In this document: positions 50,576 through 63,210 of the stretch, piece after piece | Numbering within the stretch: the first letter of the stretch is position 1 | How the letters are laid out: every line of letters starts with the position of its first letter | Source of the DNA: Amaranthus tricolor | Lineage: Eukaryota; Streptophyta; Magnoliopsida; Caryophyllales; Amaranthaceae | Direction of reading: 5' to 3' | Assembly (NCBI RefSeq): GCF_026212465.1 | Contig: NC_080062.1 | Span: forward strand, 2,797,001 to 2,861,000 | Length of the DNA stretch: 64,000 nucleotides | The notes under the pieces: generated by a model | What the model saw: the letters and a program-made list of their open reading frames with translations, nothing else | What the model was told of the DNA's origin: nothing | Database searches by the model: none | Position numbers and translations under genes: made by a program

Positions 50576-53435
50576 ACTTCCTGGCATAGTGACACGATCA
50601 AGGGCGTTATCGGCCATCCGGTGCCCATGGCAAAGTATGAGCTCATGCCCCCTCCAGCTAACCCTCTCGGGTCCTACCTTCGGGAAAAACTAACACACTG
50701 GGGTACTAAACCAATGAAGAGGCCACCATATTGGGGTTTGCAAGGCCCGCATGGTAACACCTCGGTCAAGGGGCGGTATCGGCCATCCGGCGCCCAGTGA
50801 CCCAAGCATGCTCATACCCCCCTTACGGTGGTTCCGTCGAACCTCACCTAGGGGACTACTAAATCAACCGGACATAATCCAGTTGAGTCACGCCAGCTAA
50901 ACATAATCTAATACTTTATCAGATGGGAATAACTTCCACTTTCGACTATTAATGAGCGCCCTAGGATAGCAACACACCAAAACCCATTGAGTCACTCAAT
51001 AAAATATGAAATTCACCTCTAAAGGAGTCATTCTAACTCCAAGTAAGGCATAATCTAATTCTTAAATAAATAAGGGAGTGGTCCCCGCCTCCTACTAACA
51101 CTCTCATTCTCTATAGCTATTCTAAGCGCAAGGATTTCATAATCGATAGCTCTTCATATAAAGTGTACTCACTAGTATCTCATAGTTTCAATGCAATGTA
51201 TATTATTACAATAAACAATAATATCTTAAAGAAAATTGCATATAAGGGTTAGTTACTGCGTATACGTACCTGTAAGCGTCACTGCACGATCAAAAGTCAC
51301 AAAATCACCCAACTAAGGCTCTACTTTCCTCTTACGAAATGAGCACCTATATAAGTTATGAGTAGAATTAATAAGCTCCCTTAACTACTTTGCCATACCA
51401 ATCTAAATACCAAAGTAACCGCTATCACCCATTCAACATGAGTTTCCGATTACTCTAGTACGCCTAGTACGCACACAACTCATTCAATACAAGCCAAAAT
51501 CATTAACTTAACACAACATAAGTCTTTCCATCAATTTAAAGTAGAGGTATGTGTGAATCGTTTCTTTACATTAACTAATTTTGAGCATATCGGCTCACGT
51601 TACCCAAAAATAGCTAATCACAACTAAATCTTACAATTTTAATATAATATTAATATAACGATAAGGCAAATCTTAGAGTTATCGTATCGGGATATCATTT
51701 ATTACATTCTCCAAAGCAATTAAGAACTATAGTCAAAACAATACGACAAATAACTTTAGCAACCATCGACGATAAGTTGACATTATGCTCTTGGCTTACT
51801 AATATCATGTATCTGTAAATTCAATAACAACCTAATAAGGGTATTTGTAATTTACAACAATCAAACCACAACAATTAGTAACTATTATTTCCAATTTAAT
51901 CAATCAAAATCACTTTCATAGTCAACTAACATCATCACAATTACTAATTATTCACAACAATAACCAATCGACCAAATCTTAAAACAACTTTAAGGTTATT
52001 TAATCAATCATCACGAAAATATAACATAAAACACACATCATTTGTAATTTCATTTCTAAATTCAAACCCTAGTCATTTCGTGTTCAAAGATAACATATTT
52101 AATTAGTACCCATACTAAGATTCAAAGAAACTAATACAAAACCAACACATCACCCATAATTTCAAATCACACTTCAAACCCTAAGTTATAAACATGTTTA
52201 ATTCATCAATCAAATTCTTACGCACAAAAAAATTCAATGAAATTAACACAACCAACCTCAAACTCAATACACTTAATAAAACAGCTAGAAAAATAAATTA
52301 GAGAAAAGAGGAGATGGCTCACAATGTTAAAACTAGCAAAGATGGTGAAGAGGGTAAGTGAAGGTTGTGGTGGTGGTGAACCGAGGCTGTCGTGGTGATT
52401 GAAGGGCTTAACGCAACCAAGCTGCTGTCCACAGGCTGCACAACACAGCCAAACTGTTGTGCACTGGCTGCACAACGCAGCCTAGCTGTTAGTGGGGGAG
52501 GCGGCTTAGTCTGCTGCGACTACTCATGGTGAAGGAGAAGGAAAGCAGGTGGCCTGCCGGTGGTGTGGTGTGCCGGCAGTTGCTGTTTTCTTTTATGGGC
52601 CGTGAGGGAAAGGGAGTTTAGAGAGGGAAAGAGGAGGAGGGATGGGCGGCGTGATTCTTGTGAGTGAGGAAAGGAGTACTCACAACCCTAACACATCCTT
52701 TTATATTATTTATCTATTTATTTATTTATCTAGATTCATCTTCTTGCGAGGTCCAATTAAAAACTCATCTCCGTATACTCACACATTTTAACAAAAAAAT
52801 AATAATTATTTGATTCGAACCTCTTTATTTAGAAATCGTAATTGTATTTTTAATATAAATATATATTAATATTTAAATTCGTATATGAAAGCAATTTATT
52901 AAAACTACTTCAAAATTAATTTAATATAATTATAAAATACCCAAAAGTCATTAAAATATTAATTAATGACGTCAGAAAATCTCGGGGTGTTACACAAAGT
53001 CTGTTTAAATCCGACCCACTTTGATCTACTTTTTAAAAGTTTGTAAAATAGTTTTTTTATTCTTCTTTATGGCCCGTTGGGTCGATCCTCCTATTTATAT
53101 AATAATATCATATAAAAATATAAAAAAGTGGTATAATTTAATTATATTCAATTTCTATAATTATTCGGCTCGGTCCGACCCTTTACACCAAGGCCCGTTA
53201 ATGACTCGACTCACTAATAACCCGTTGCTATGTAACCCTATCCTTAACCCGTTGAGTCCAGCATCTAGATATGGATTTAGGTGTACATGAAATTAATAGA
53301 TTTGGGTTCAACTAGTAGGCCATAAATAACCATCCGGTAATTTATCAATTTAGGAAAAAAAAAAAAGTAAAAATGCTTTTTTTAATAGAAAAATAAAATG
53401 ATGGATTCAGAAAAAAACGTGGCCATATAACAAGG

Positions 53436-54187
53436 TAAACCAAAACGCAAGCAAAGTTTATGCGTCAGTTTCCTTGAAATTTTCTTGTCCATTAGGCAAA
53501 AATAACTAACCGAATGACGTAGATATAAATCTAAACGCCTGTTCTAAATCACAAAAGTTAATCTCAGCCGTTGATCTCATTTTTCTGTACAATATATAAA
53601 TGCTTGCCCCTCTCCTGTTCTTTTTCATCATTCATTTTTTAATCTCAACCTCTCTCATAAAACTCTTCCGATAATGAATTTCTCAGATCTGCTCTCATGC
53701 TTCTTGATTTTTCGTTTTTATCATCAATCTCTTTGGTGTTTATCCATGGATGAATTGTCAAATTTTAGATTTGGTCTTATTATCTTATTGCTGGCATGAT
53801 GGTGGTTGATCGACTCCGATGCGTCTGGTTTTGGTTTAATGAAATTGATTTCAAGAACATGAATCGATCATTCTAGATTCGCGGTTTCACATATGAGGTA
53901 TATAGTTTGTTGGATCGTTGTTTCTCGTTCTAGTTTTTCTTTCGTTTGATATTGTTCACAAAATTTTTTGGTCGTTTTTTCTAGATGCAGATACATATTT
54001 ATTTGTTCTTTAAGGTTTTTTTTTTCAAATGATATAATTAATCGAATTGCCTTTCAAATCATTCATCCGCATGTCTTACTCTTTAGGATTCAATGTTTTT
54101 TTAATGGAAGCCTTGTTGAACTGTTGGTTTCTTTCTTGATCTCATTCTTCAGCCTAAAATATGTTAGTTTTTTGTTTCTGTTTGCAG
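53436..54187 (+). promoter_or_regulatory. Promoter and leader-intron-like region homologous to the RING promoters
   Basis: From AAACCAAAACGCAAGCAAAG to about 53715 this aligns with 10650-10960 upstream of the broken RING copy: ACGTAGATATAAATCTAA, GTTCTAAATCACAAA and CAGCCGTT all correspond. A TATATAAA box lies at 53593-53600, followed by a CT-rich leader. A possible leader intron runs from GAG|GTATATAG (53898) to TTTGCAG (54187). The layout resembles plant housekeeping promoters with a 5' UTR intron, but no convincing coding exon follows. Confidence 0.5.
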
Positions 54188-56869
54188 GAGAAGTCAAATT
54201 CTTGGCCATTCTCTCGGTTCGTTGATACATGTCGCTGATCCAGTGATTCATTGCGGAGGCTGATATTTGCGAAGAATTTGTAGATCTGCTATTGCAGTCT
54301 GTACTAGTACCAAAATATTAGTATTGGCTTTGTGATTTGGTTAGATTTGAATACGTTAGGATTTACGTGCGAGGATAAGTGGTAAAAAATGTGAGTGAAA
54401 AGACGTCCGACCTTTGCCATGTTGGGTGCGCTCGCATGGCTGGTCAACCAATTAATAAAAAAAACATATTTAGCGTGGTGTTGGAGGAAGATGGCACGGA
54501 GATTTGCCCGGCTCTTCCTCCAAGCGTGTCTCCTCTTTCTTCTCTTTTTGTCTCTGTTTTTCTTTTCGTTATTCGACAACTTATCGACCGATTTCTTCGC
54601 CAGTGGTTCAACTCATCTGCATACTATAAACACGCTAAAAGGTACCTCATATTCTCTTAATACTCTTGTAAATTATACACTCCTTTTTCTTTTCCGTCGT
54701 TACTTTTCTGCACAATTTTCAAAGTAAATTTTAAACTATAATATCTATATACTTTATTTGTATGAAAAGTAATGGAAGAAAAAGAAAGAAAAGGAGACTT
54801 TATTTGTATGGAAAGTAATGGAGGAAAAAGAAAGAAAAGAATTAGAGTGATGAAAATTTCCTTTTTTAGATAGCGAAAAGGAAGTGAAAGGATTTGGAGG
54901 GATTAACTTACCTTAATTGGAAGGAAAATGATATTCCTTTCTTTCCCCTCCCTTTTCTTCCTATACATACAATCAGAGCTATTTCAAAAAATTTAGGAGT
55001 CTCGGAAAAAATTTTTATTTTGCGCCTCATTTATAGTAAATATATTTATTTTATTCATAAATTTAAGAATTTTTTTTTTGGATTAATTTTTTCATATACC
55101 GGAGAAAATTGGGACCCTGTGCAATCAATCACTCGCGTACCCTTAAATCCCCTTTGCAAACAATATAGTCTTTTCCCTTTCCTTCCTTCCCCTTCCCTTT
55201 CTCTCTTTTTTCTCATTATTTGCTATATACATTATAAAAAATTATAAAAAATATAATAAAAAGGTATACATTAAGACAAATGACAATCAATTATTATTTC
55301 ATCCCGATACCAATCAATTATTGCCATAACATACTACTTCATGTAATACAAAGGATAGCAGTAGGCTAATCCAACATTTATCTGTTACGATACAGATTAA
55401 TTCTTACAATTTGAATGCTGATAGAATCAAAAGTTGAATTTACAATTACATTTTACCTGCAAAAAAGTATTATCACAATTCAATTTACAGTAGTTATAAA
55501 CAATCCAATGCAGTAATTTCAATCTAATAGTTCATGGTTCTTTCTTCCTAGTGGAAATTGACGCCAACATATTACAATCTTTTTCTCTCATATTGCTCAA
55601 TTATATAGGTTGCTAAAATAGTGTTAATTGTTAATTCTTGTTGAGATTGTGTTCTAAATTACACTTCACATTTTTTATTGCAATTTATGTTCCCTGTGCG
55701 GTATACCGTCTGTAGATGTGTACCTTGTGTATTGCCGCATGGGTAAAGCTTGTAAGTAACTAAGTATTGATAAATCAAACTGTTTTATGTGGTTTACGGT
55801 ATTGTTTGATGGCCAAGACTTGATCATGAAGGTGATGGACAAGCCCGGCACTTCAGGGTTGTTGCGAGGATTTCTTTTATGAATCTTAGATAGTTATCTC
55901 TATTTATTTAAGTTTATGCAGGATTTTTTATCGATTACTTGATGCTATTATTAAGTTCTATAGTTGGCTTTGAACGAAATACATTTAATTTTAAGTGTTT
56001 TGGATTGATGTTTATGACTGTTTTTCGTTTATTATGCGGGAAAATTGTAAAAAATAAATTGACTTTTACTCGATCCTAAAAATAAATTCAATTTATGTTT
56101 TTTATTATGTAAAGCCATCTATAATTGTTAAAAATAAATTCGACTATTATTTATTTTTAATTTTTTCAAAAAAGTTTCGAAGATTATTTTAAATAATAGA
56201 TCATTTTATTTTTAGCAAATATATATATATACTTAATATATGAATGTATTTAAAAATAATTAATTAGTGAGTTTATTTCTACTGGACTCAAATCTGTTTA
56301 TTATTAATAATTTACCCTCATTTATTCACCAACAAACTTTTTATCCATCAAATTTTGATTGTAGTAACTGATTAATTTATCATTTGATACAAGAATTTTT
56401 AATTGGAATTGCTGAAATATTTTCAATCTACCCAAAGGCTACTTTACTCGATCAAATAAATATATTTTCATTAAAGTCATTTTTGCAAATTTGGCTATTT
56501 TGACTGAAATTCCCTTTTGCATAATTGTATATGCCTACTTCAAATTTTTATTTTTAATCCAATTTTCACCTTTTTGAAATGTTTAAAATGTATAGAAGTT
56601 TAACGATGTGTATATGTAATGTTTTTTCGTTATTTTATTATAGTACAATTACTACTATTTCGTTTATGACAGTCCTAAGTATCTTTTTATAAAAATGCAA
56701 AAACAGTTTGAAAAGGAATGATCACAAAGTGCAAGCATTTTTCTTATATTTAATTTTTTTCCAAACAAATAAATTCAATTTATTAACTTAAAAGTTTTAA
56801 ATCCCTAAAGAAAATGATCCACAAACAAATGAAAAGTAAATAACTAGAATTATTATATATGGAAATGAT
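54188..56869. other. Intergenic DNA, no gene supported
   Basis: Several frames of 85-117 codons occur (54379-54660, 54395-54727, 54894-55247), but they overlap on different frames and have simple Leu/Phe/Ser-rich composition. A 46-bp tandem duplication lies at 54751-54843. A phrase ATTTTTTCATATACCGGAG (about 55085) recurs at about 57428, indicating a dispersed repeat. Confidence 0.45.
54751..54843. repeat. Tandem duplication, period 46 bp
   Basis: Two copies of an ACTTTATTTGTATGRAAAGT... block, rich in GAAAAAGAAAGAAAAG, lie head to tail. Confidence 0.8.
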
Positions 56870-56952
56870 GGCCTGTAAGCTCCAAAAAGGCAAGAGCGAC
56901 TTAGTTGTACTTGTACAACCTGATAGATTGGTGGTTCGAATCCACCCAGGCC
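56870..56952 (+). tRNA. tRNA-like sequence, probable pseudogene or SINE-type head
   Basis: A 6-bp acceptor-like stem (GGCCTG with CAGGCC), a D-arm-like GCTC...GAGC, and a perfect T-arm (GGTGG TTCGAAT CCACC) fit a tRNA. The TTTT at 56954-56957 fits a Pol III terminator. The anticodon region GTTGTACTTGTACAAC is a near-perfect palindrome that does not leave a normal seven-base loop, and the length (83) requires an enlarged variable region. I therefore assign no amino acid. Confidence 0.4.
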
Positions 56953-56957
56953 CTTTT

Positions 56958-57804
56958 AATTACATCATTGCTCTCTGTATAAATTTTCGTTGAGAAGTTG
57001 GGCGATCGCTAATTTTATATTACTATTTTTTATATTAGTTGATATATATTTGTTAAAAACACATACGGATCCAAATAAGCTTTTGAATTTGATTAAGTCT
57101 ATTTGATAAATATTTATTAGCAGAAGTTGTTGGTTAAAATTATTGGTTAGTTTGTCCAATTGTAAAAATCAACCGTTCTTATGCTATTATTATGTAGATG
57201 TTTGGAAAATTACTTCATAATGCGAGAAACTTCCCTTTTTTTTTTTAGTTTTTGAGAGCTTTAGTTCAATTAGGTTGGTGTATATCTTTGCATTTACAAT
57301 TGTAATTGTAATTGCAGAGCTGTCTTTAAAAATTGGTGGATTATGTGCAAAATTTTTTATTTTGCATTATATTTATAATAAAAGTATTTAATTTATTAAT
57401 AATAATTTGATATATATTTTTTTTTATTATTAACTTTTTCATATACAGGAGAAAAAGTGAATCATGTGTGGTCGATCACCTTACAGAACCTTAAAGACTC
57501 TTATGTGTCGTTGATTCTTTTATATATAATCATAAGTGCTCTTTTATCTTATTATTTTTTGACATTTTCTTGGCATTTTGATTTGTTTATCTGACTCTTT
57601 TATATCATCATTGGTGTTCATTTCATATTTTCTGTTTGATTTAAGCATTTTTGGGTTTGGATTTCAATGTTCCCTTCATTTTCTGGACTGAAATTTGCTG
57701 ATATTTTCTATGTTTGTATATTTCTTGTAGATTTTTGTAGTGAACAATTTGTAGTTAGTGAGTTGTTTGTTTTTTCACAAATTCTCAAATTAGATGGATT
57801 TATG
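56958..57804. other. Intergenic DNA, no gene seen
   Basis: AT-rich, with a partial repeat of the sequence at 54990-55130 (about 57340-57480) and no meaningful open frame. Confidence 0.4.
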
Positions 57805-58885
57805 GTGATCGGGGTGGGGCGGGGCGGGGATTGAAATTCCCATCGCCTTCCCCATCCCCATCTGTTAATGCAATACCCATCTTCGTCCCCATTTTTGCGG
57901 CGGGTATAATTTTTTTCCCCGTCCCCTTCTCGATGGGTTTGTACCTAAAACTATCCTCGCCCCACTACCCATTTGGGTATCCATCCCCGTCTAATACCCA
58001 TTTTCCTCGTCCCACCACCCGTCAAATCCCCGCTTAATACCCATCTGTGCCACATATTTATATTCAATTATTTGGGAGAAAAAAGTGAAAATCAAAGAGC
58101 CGCCATGAAAGAGAAGAGAAGAGCAGTCATTAGAACCGAAATTCAGCAGACATTAAAATCAAACAGCAGCCATTAAACAAAAATCTGCTTACTAAAGAAC
58201 TGAAATTCAACAGCCATTAGAAACGAAAATTAAAGATAAAAAACAAAAATATAAAAAATATAAAAAAATACAATTAAAGAAACATAGAACAACTGTGGAA
58301 GAGAAGAGCAGCAGTAGTTGGAGAAAAGCAGCCATGGAGTTAAAAAACGAAAAACAAAAAACCTAATTAAAGAAAAATAAGGACGCAAACACTCAAAAAT
58401 CAAAGAAACACAATTAAAAAAACGAAAAATCAGGCAGTCATGGAAGAGAAGCTTGAAGATGAAACAAACCTTTAGAAGTAGCAGCGGTGGCGGCGACAGT
58501 AAGAAATGGAGATGGAGACGGAAATGCAGCGGCGACAGTGAGCTGTGCAGCGAATAGAAATGAATGGTGAGAGAGAATGGCAGAATTGGGCTTTTAGGGT
58601 TAGGGGTATTAGGTTTTTGGGTTTTTAGAATTTTAGGGCTATTAGGTTAGGGAGAATAGCGGGAATTGGATTTTTAGAATTTTAGGTTTTAGTTTTTGTG
58701 GGAGGGAACGAAAATTTTAGATTACAAGTTATAGTTTCCCAAAATTTGTACATATCTTCAGGCGGAGCGGGGCAGGGATGGGGCGGGTATCACCTAAAAC
58801 CCATTTCCATCCTCATCCCCACGGTGGGTATGAATTTTATACTCGTACCTGTCCCGCCTGCATCCCTATTTATACCTCTGCTAGA
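57805..58885. mobile_element. GC-rich hAT-like remnant
   Basis: Clusters of GGGGCGGGGCGGGG and CCCCATCCCCATC lie at one side (57810-58010), and GGGCAGGGATGGGGCGGG and GCATCCCTATTTATACCTCTG at the other (58760-58885). This arrangement of subterminal GGGGATGGGG-type motifs with a CAGAGGTATAAATAGGGATG end resembles Ac-like hAT termini. The left end is not clear and no target duplication was found. The interior holds no transposase. Confidence 0.5.
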
Positions 58886-60165
58886 CTATAGACACCAAGT
58901 CTCTTGGATTGATAGTTTATTTGCATTGTTGTTGTTTTGTTTTTATAAACAATTAAAATTCAAATCAACCAACACCGCATCCATTTGCCATTAATACTTT
59001 AATAGACGCCTTAATTTAATCAGCTACTCTTGTGAGAGACTGTCTGTCAAAGAGACGGCTTCAGAACAAGAAGCCTATATTTTTATTTTCTCTTTAATTT
59101 GTATTAATTGAGCAATTTGTATAATCTAATAGTGTTTTGCCAAGATTATGAACTCCACATTTTTCTAGCATTGCATGTTTGCATGGATGATGCTATTTCC
59201 TTCTTTGTTGAGTCTGATCATGATTTCGCAAGAACCATTCCTCTCGTCTTGCAAGAGTACTAAAATATCGTTAGCGTATAAAAATAAATACTTGTGTTTA
59301 CATATTTAATGGTTAAATGATTAATATTTAGCTCATCTACTATTCAACCTATTAAATGATATATTGCCTTTTTGTGTACATAGGAGTTCAATAATATAAA
59401 GTCAAAAAATATTTTTTACTTAACAAATACTCGTACTTATTTTAAATCATTTTGATTTATAATAATAGAATTTTTTTACATAAATAAAATGAGAAACCGA
59501 GTACGCCTTAATTGAATATTTGAACAAAACAATAGCAGCCAATGTTGAAGGTTGGAAATTTGAAGTCTTTAATTTTACATACTTGTGTATACGCGTATAG
59601 AGTACGTTATCCAGATGAGACCCATTCAATAATGAAAAAGTTCGTCTGAGACTATCATTGAATCATCTTGAAGATTCCAATCAAATAATTATATCATGAA
59701 TACATAATAATTTATAAAGAGATTAAATTAACGGTTGATTATACTTTTATAAATAATAATAAAACAAGTGACAAAATTTCCTGGAAACCTTTAATTTATG
59801 GCCCAGGAAAATATTTAGGTGTTAAAAAAAGAAAAACAAAAATACAAGATCCATAAAAAAAGGGAAAAAAGAATCAAGGATTACTTCAGAAAGGACTCCC
59901 AGCAATGTGATTATTCCATAACACAATGAAGCAAAAGTTTGGCTTAAGAGATGCACATACATACCCAGCTGTAACTGTGGAATGTAGTCGTGTTGTTGTG
60001 TCTCGTATAGTACATACGAAGCTTCGATGAGATGGTCCCCGTGAAGATTATTCCTTGATCTCGAACAAAAAAGAATTTTCGGGCTTTTATAAGGTATTGG
60101 AAAAAAAGGAAAACGTATCTCTCAAATTAAATCACAATTCCCGCGGCAAAAACTTTTTGTACAGC
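58886..60165. other. Intergenic DNA, no gene seen
   Basis: AT-rich sequence up to the 3' end of the DUF506 gene. A short GAGAGACTGTCTGTCAAAGAG motif (about 59033) belongs to the dispersed family seen elsewhere. Confidence 0.4.
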
Positions 60166-63100
60166 TTAAAGGGTCCTGAATGTAGAGAGCTTCCTCCGCT
60201 CAGGTTTCAGCCTTCTGCTGTTATCGTTGTTTAGAGGCTTCAGCAACCTGTCGGTTCCGATTTCCATCTGAAGGGCGGATTGCAATTGTCGTAGTTGGTC
60301 ATAGCACTGTTTATGACTAGTGGCGGTAGAGCTTTTGATGTTCTGTTCTTCCGGGGAGACTCTTCTCTGATAAGGCGAATGCCATTTAGCTTGTAAATAA
60401 GCGAGGGATCTCCATGGGGGAAGTGGCATAGAATTCTGCTTGAGAGAAACCCGAGCAGCTTCAACCATGACTTGAAGGAACTGTTTTAGCTTTGTAAGGG
60501 AACCCACAAAAGCAACAGGAAGTGATTTCAAAATCTTATCGTAGGATTCTACAGCTCTGGCTATCTCAAAATGGCTTCGGAAATCTATGTCAATTATAGT
60601 ATGTTCCGTGCTTCCATCGTTTAAGTAATTCACTACCTGAACGTATTCATGATCACCTACATTTAGTGTAACAATGAAACAATTAATTACTTTACGTCTT
60701 AGAGGTGGAGCAAAAGTTTGCCCTATGCGATATTAAAATATGAGGCGGCCTATTGTTTAATATCGAAAATTTCAACCAGCTCTATGTTCATATACTTGAA
60801 TGTATTATGTATTTCATCATTTAATATACGAGACCTCCTAATTTAGGCCTTATGCTGTCGAGCATATTGCAGGTACCAAGAACCTCCTCGTTTACTTCTA
60901 TACTTATCTCGAAGATAATCCTCAATTAAAGAATTTATCATCACGAGAGGAAGAACAAGTTCCCTTGATTCTCTAGAAGTGTGCAATGGTTTATAATTTA
61001 AAAGACCGACAAACAAGCTCTTTCGACTTGGTAGTAAAAACGATTCTGAAGCAGAAATGGAAGCAAAATAGAAAAAAACAAAGGATGGACATTTAACATG
61101 CCATGCGAGAGTACAGACAATGTTAACTGCATCCCATAATACACAAGTTCCAACTTCGCCAGCACATTTTATCTCCTTTTTCTATCATTAGGCATGAACT
61201 GAACCAAATTCAACCAACCCTAATGTTAGCAACATACAGCACATAAGACACACGTGTACTTTACCCAACATCCCACATGGTTGTAAATTGAGATACTAAC
61301 TTATCAACAACAAAATCTTTCATCTCTTCCAACTCCTGCCTTCCACGGATCAAGAATAATGAACTACCACATTAATGTAAGGATAAGAACACTCAAATAA
61401 CAAAAAAAGGGGAAGTACTAGGGAAAAAACAAGGTGGGACATTTATCAAATTCACTAGAGGGAATAGGCCAAAAAGAGTACAGTTAAGGTATTAGTCTAA
61501 ACAGATGATGAATCAAAATAAGATAGATAGTTGGGAGAGATATAATTTGGCGAAAATTGCTTCAGAATACATTGGATAACAGCCAGTAAAGATATATGCC
61601 CAACATATAATATTGTATAAGGTTCAAAGAAATGTTTATACCTCCAGGCACCTTGTTACAGCCTTGCCATTTAGAAGAACAGACAGCAGCATCATATCCG
61701 GATGATCTAAGAAGCTTCACCAAAGCATAACGAATACAGCTCCCATTACATAGACCGGTCTTAACAAGCTGAAGATCCGTTTTACCCATTGAAAGCAAAA
61801 GAGATTGAACCACAGACTGCAAGTCACTCTCATACTGATCCACTGAGCGCTTAAAGAACTGCATAGTCACATGAAACCTACAATTAACATTTCTGTGCAG
61901 AATGAATAACTCAACGCAATTGCTACAAGAAGAGGGAGGGAGATTACAATGACTCTTGTGAACGATTACAGAGAAACGGACAAAATGAATATCCTCTTAT
62001 CACACAGATGATAAAACACAAAATACTTTGAATCCCAAATGTTGATCAATTTTTAGCGAGCTGTACATTCAAAATTCACAATAGCCAAAATACCCAGTAG
62101 TTACCAACCAAAAACAAAATCTCTTCAAGATAATTGAACAAAATTAAACATGACATTTCAATTGTAGATAGTACAGATGCAGTTGAGATATTTCAATGGA
62201 GTCATTCCCCATAACTCCAAGAATAGTCAACCTCCTCCGACATGAACAATGAACAGCTTAGGCAACTCACCAAAATTTATGCATTTCACTTTTCAGTTGA
62301 GATTTAGGTTACCAAATTAAAAATACATCTCAAACAAAAATTACATATAATATTCTCTCAAAATGGTAAATTATTTATGTTTTTTCCATTGAAGTAACTT
62401 CCCCGAAATTCCTAACTACAATCACAAGGAAGACGGCACGTTACCATCAAAGCTTAGTAAAACAAGTTTCCTTCGAAACACCTCAAAATTCGTACAATTA
62501 TCAACCATCTCTACCGTAATTCAGCCAGAATAGAAAATAAGTACTATTCTTTACCTAACAGAATTCGCATAATTGTGGTTTAATATTGTAAACAGAAATT
62601 AGCTGAAAGAGACCTCGTATAGCAATTTCAAAACTAAGGATAATAAAAACAAAACAAAAAAAACAAAAAAAAAAAAAAAAAGATGTTCCAGCTCAATAAG
62701 CATAATTCATCAATAATACAGCTCAAATTACTCAACAATATCAATTTCCATTAAAATTCAATTCATATTTTTCCTAAAAACTTCTCAATTCATCGAATTA
62801 AAAAATTTAAGTTCTTCTCAACATTCTCATAAAACTAGATTTCTGCGTAAAATGCAACATATAACTAGAACATAATTTATTGAAGTTTTAAAAAAAAAAA
62901 TAAAATTATAAACGATAATCTTTCAGCTAATTTCCATCAAAATTCAACCAAACAAAGTCCAAAAACCAAATTAAAGGTAGAGAAAGCTGAAAAGTACCGA
63001 AATCTTATCAGCGAGGTGATGAAGATCGCAGAATCCAGAATCGCTATCACTACTACACCAAGAATCAGCACCATAACTTCCATTATTCTCCAGAAAATCG

Positions 63101-63210
63101 CTCACCATTGCCGCTAAATCATGCTCACTTTCATGGCTTACTCCACCACCTCCTCCAACAATTTCTCTCCTCCATATATCACCAGCTGAACTACAAACCT
63201 TAACCTCCAT
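60166..63210 (-). CDS. DUF506 / PDDEXK_6 family protein, three exons
   Basis: Minus-strand exons 62998-63210, 61642-61858 and 60166-60656 give 306 aa. GT-AG junctions and phases agree: ADKIS|FFKRSVDQY and KVPGG|DHEYVQVVN. The diagnostic core spans LVKTGLCNGSCIRYALVKLL, RSSGYDAAVCSSKWQG and the DHEYVQVV / IIDIDFRSHFEIAR segments, the plant-specific DUF506 domain (nuclease-like fold, TIGR01615-type). The N-terminal SEHDLAAMVSDFLE motif and SDSDSGF acidic patch are also family-like. Members have been linked to root-hair growth in Arabidopsis, but function here is inferred from family only. The first in-frame ATG is at 63210. An in-frame TTG at 63285 would add LVEKLGNLRFDRRTKVYPIV, which looks like family N-terminal sequence, and TAA precedes it at 63310-63312. 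Confidence 0.88.

Larger units (their letters stand above)
46982..52994 (-). mobile_element. LTR-type element, probably a long solo LTR (middle layer)
   Basis: It starts TGTTACACCCC, ends GGGGTGTTACA and is flanked by a perfect 5-bp duplication CAAAG (46977-46981, 52995-52999), the signature of LTR-element integration. Subtracting the nested insert leaves about 3.6 kb. No gag, protease, reverse transcriptase or integrase frame is visible and no internal pair of LTRs was found, so a long solo LTR or non-coding derivative fits best. On the minus strand a TATAAAAGG box at 52697-52706 suggests minus orientation. Internal features include a 34-bp two-copy repeat (about 52416-52485) and two related GGCCATCCGG-containing blocks (about 50600 and 50777). 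Confidence 0.75.
46949..53267. mobile_element. hAT-type MITE split by nested LTR elements (outer layer)
   Basis: The left end TAGAGGTGTTAAATGGGTCGG (46949) pairs imperfectly with the right end GACTCCAGCATCTA-type terminus (53267). GATATGAG (46941-46948) and GATATGGA (53268-53275) flank it as an 8-bp duplication matching at six positions. Its own sequence is only 46949-46981 plus about 53000-53267 (some 300 bp). GGGTCGG and CCGACCC motifs mark both halves. Confidence 0.65.

Noticed and set aside
52218..52475. 85-codon minus-strand frame with Cys-rich repeats
   Set aside because: The Cys pattern comes from a 34-bp direct repeat in the middle LTR element, so it is unlikely to be a real Cys-rich peptide.
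53985..54225. ATGCAGAT after TTTCTAG, considered as a ubiquitin (MQIF) start
   Set aside because: The following codons (MQIHIYLFFK) diverge immediately from ubiquitin, so no polyubiquitin gene is supported here.
54220..54275. Possible C/D snoRNA (TGATAC, two CTGA motifs)
   Set aside because: C and D-like boxes are only a few bases apart and leave no guide-length interval.
54379..54727. Two overlapping open frames of 93 and 110 codons
   Set aside because: Different frames over the same DNA, Leu/Phe/Ser-rich, without motifs or splice-supported extension.
61859..61889. Acceptor TTGTAG|GTTTCATG for DUF506 exon 2
   Set aside because: It gives an early stop in phase 0; the ATGCAG|TTCTTTAAG acceptor keeps the frame and the family alignment.
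62971..62997. Extension of DUF506 exon 1 past TCG into VLFSFLYL
   Set aside because: This is the intron; a GTAC donor after ADKIS joins in phase to FFKRSVDQY, matching the family pattern.
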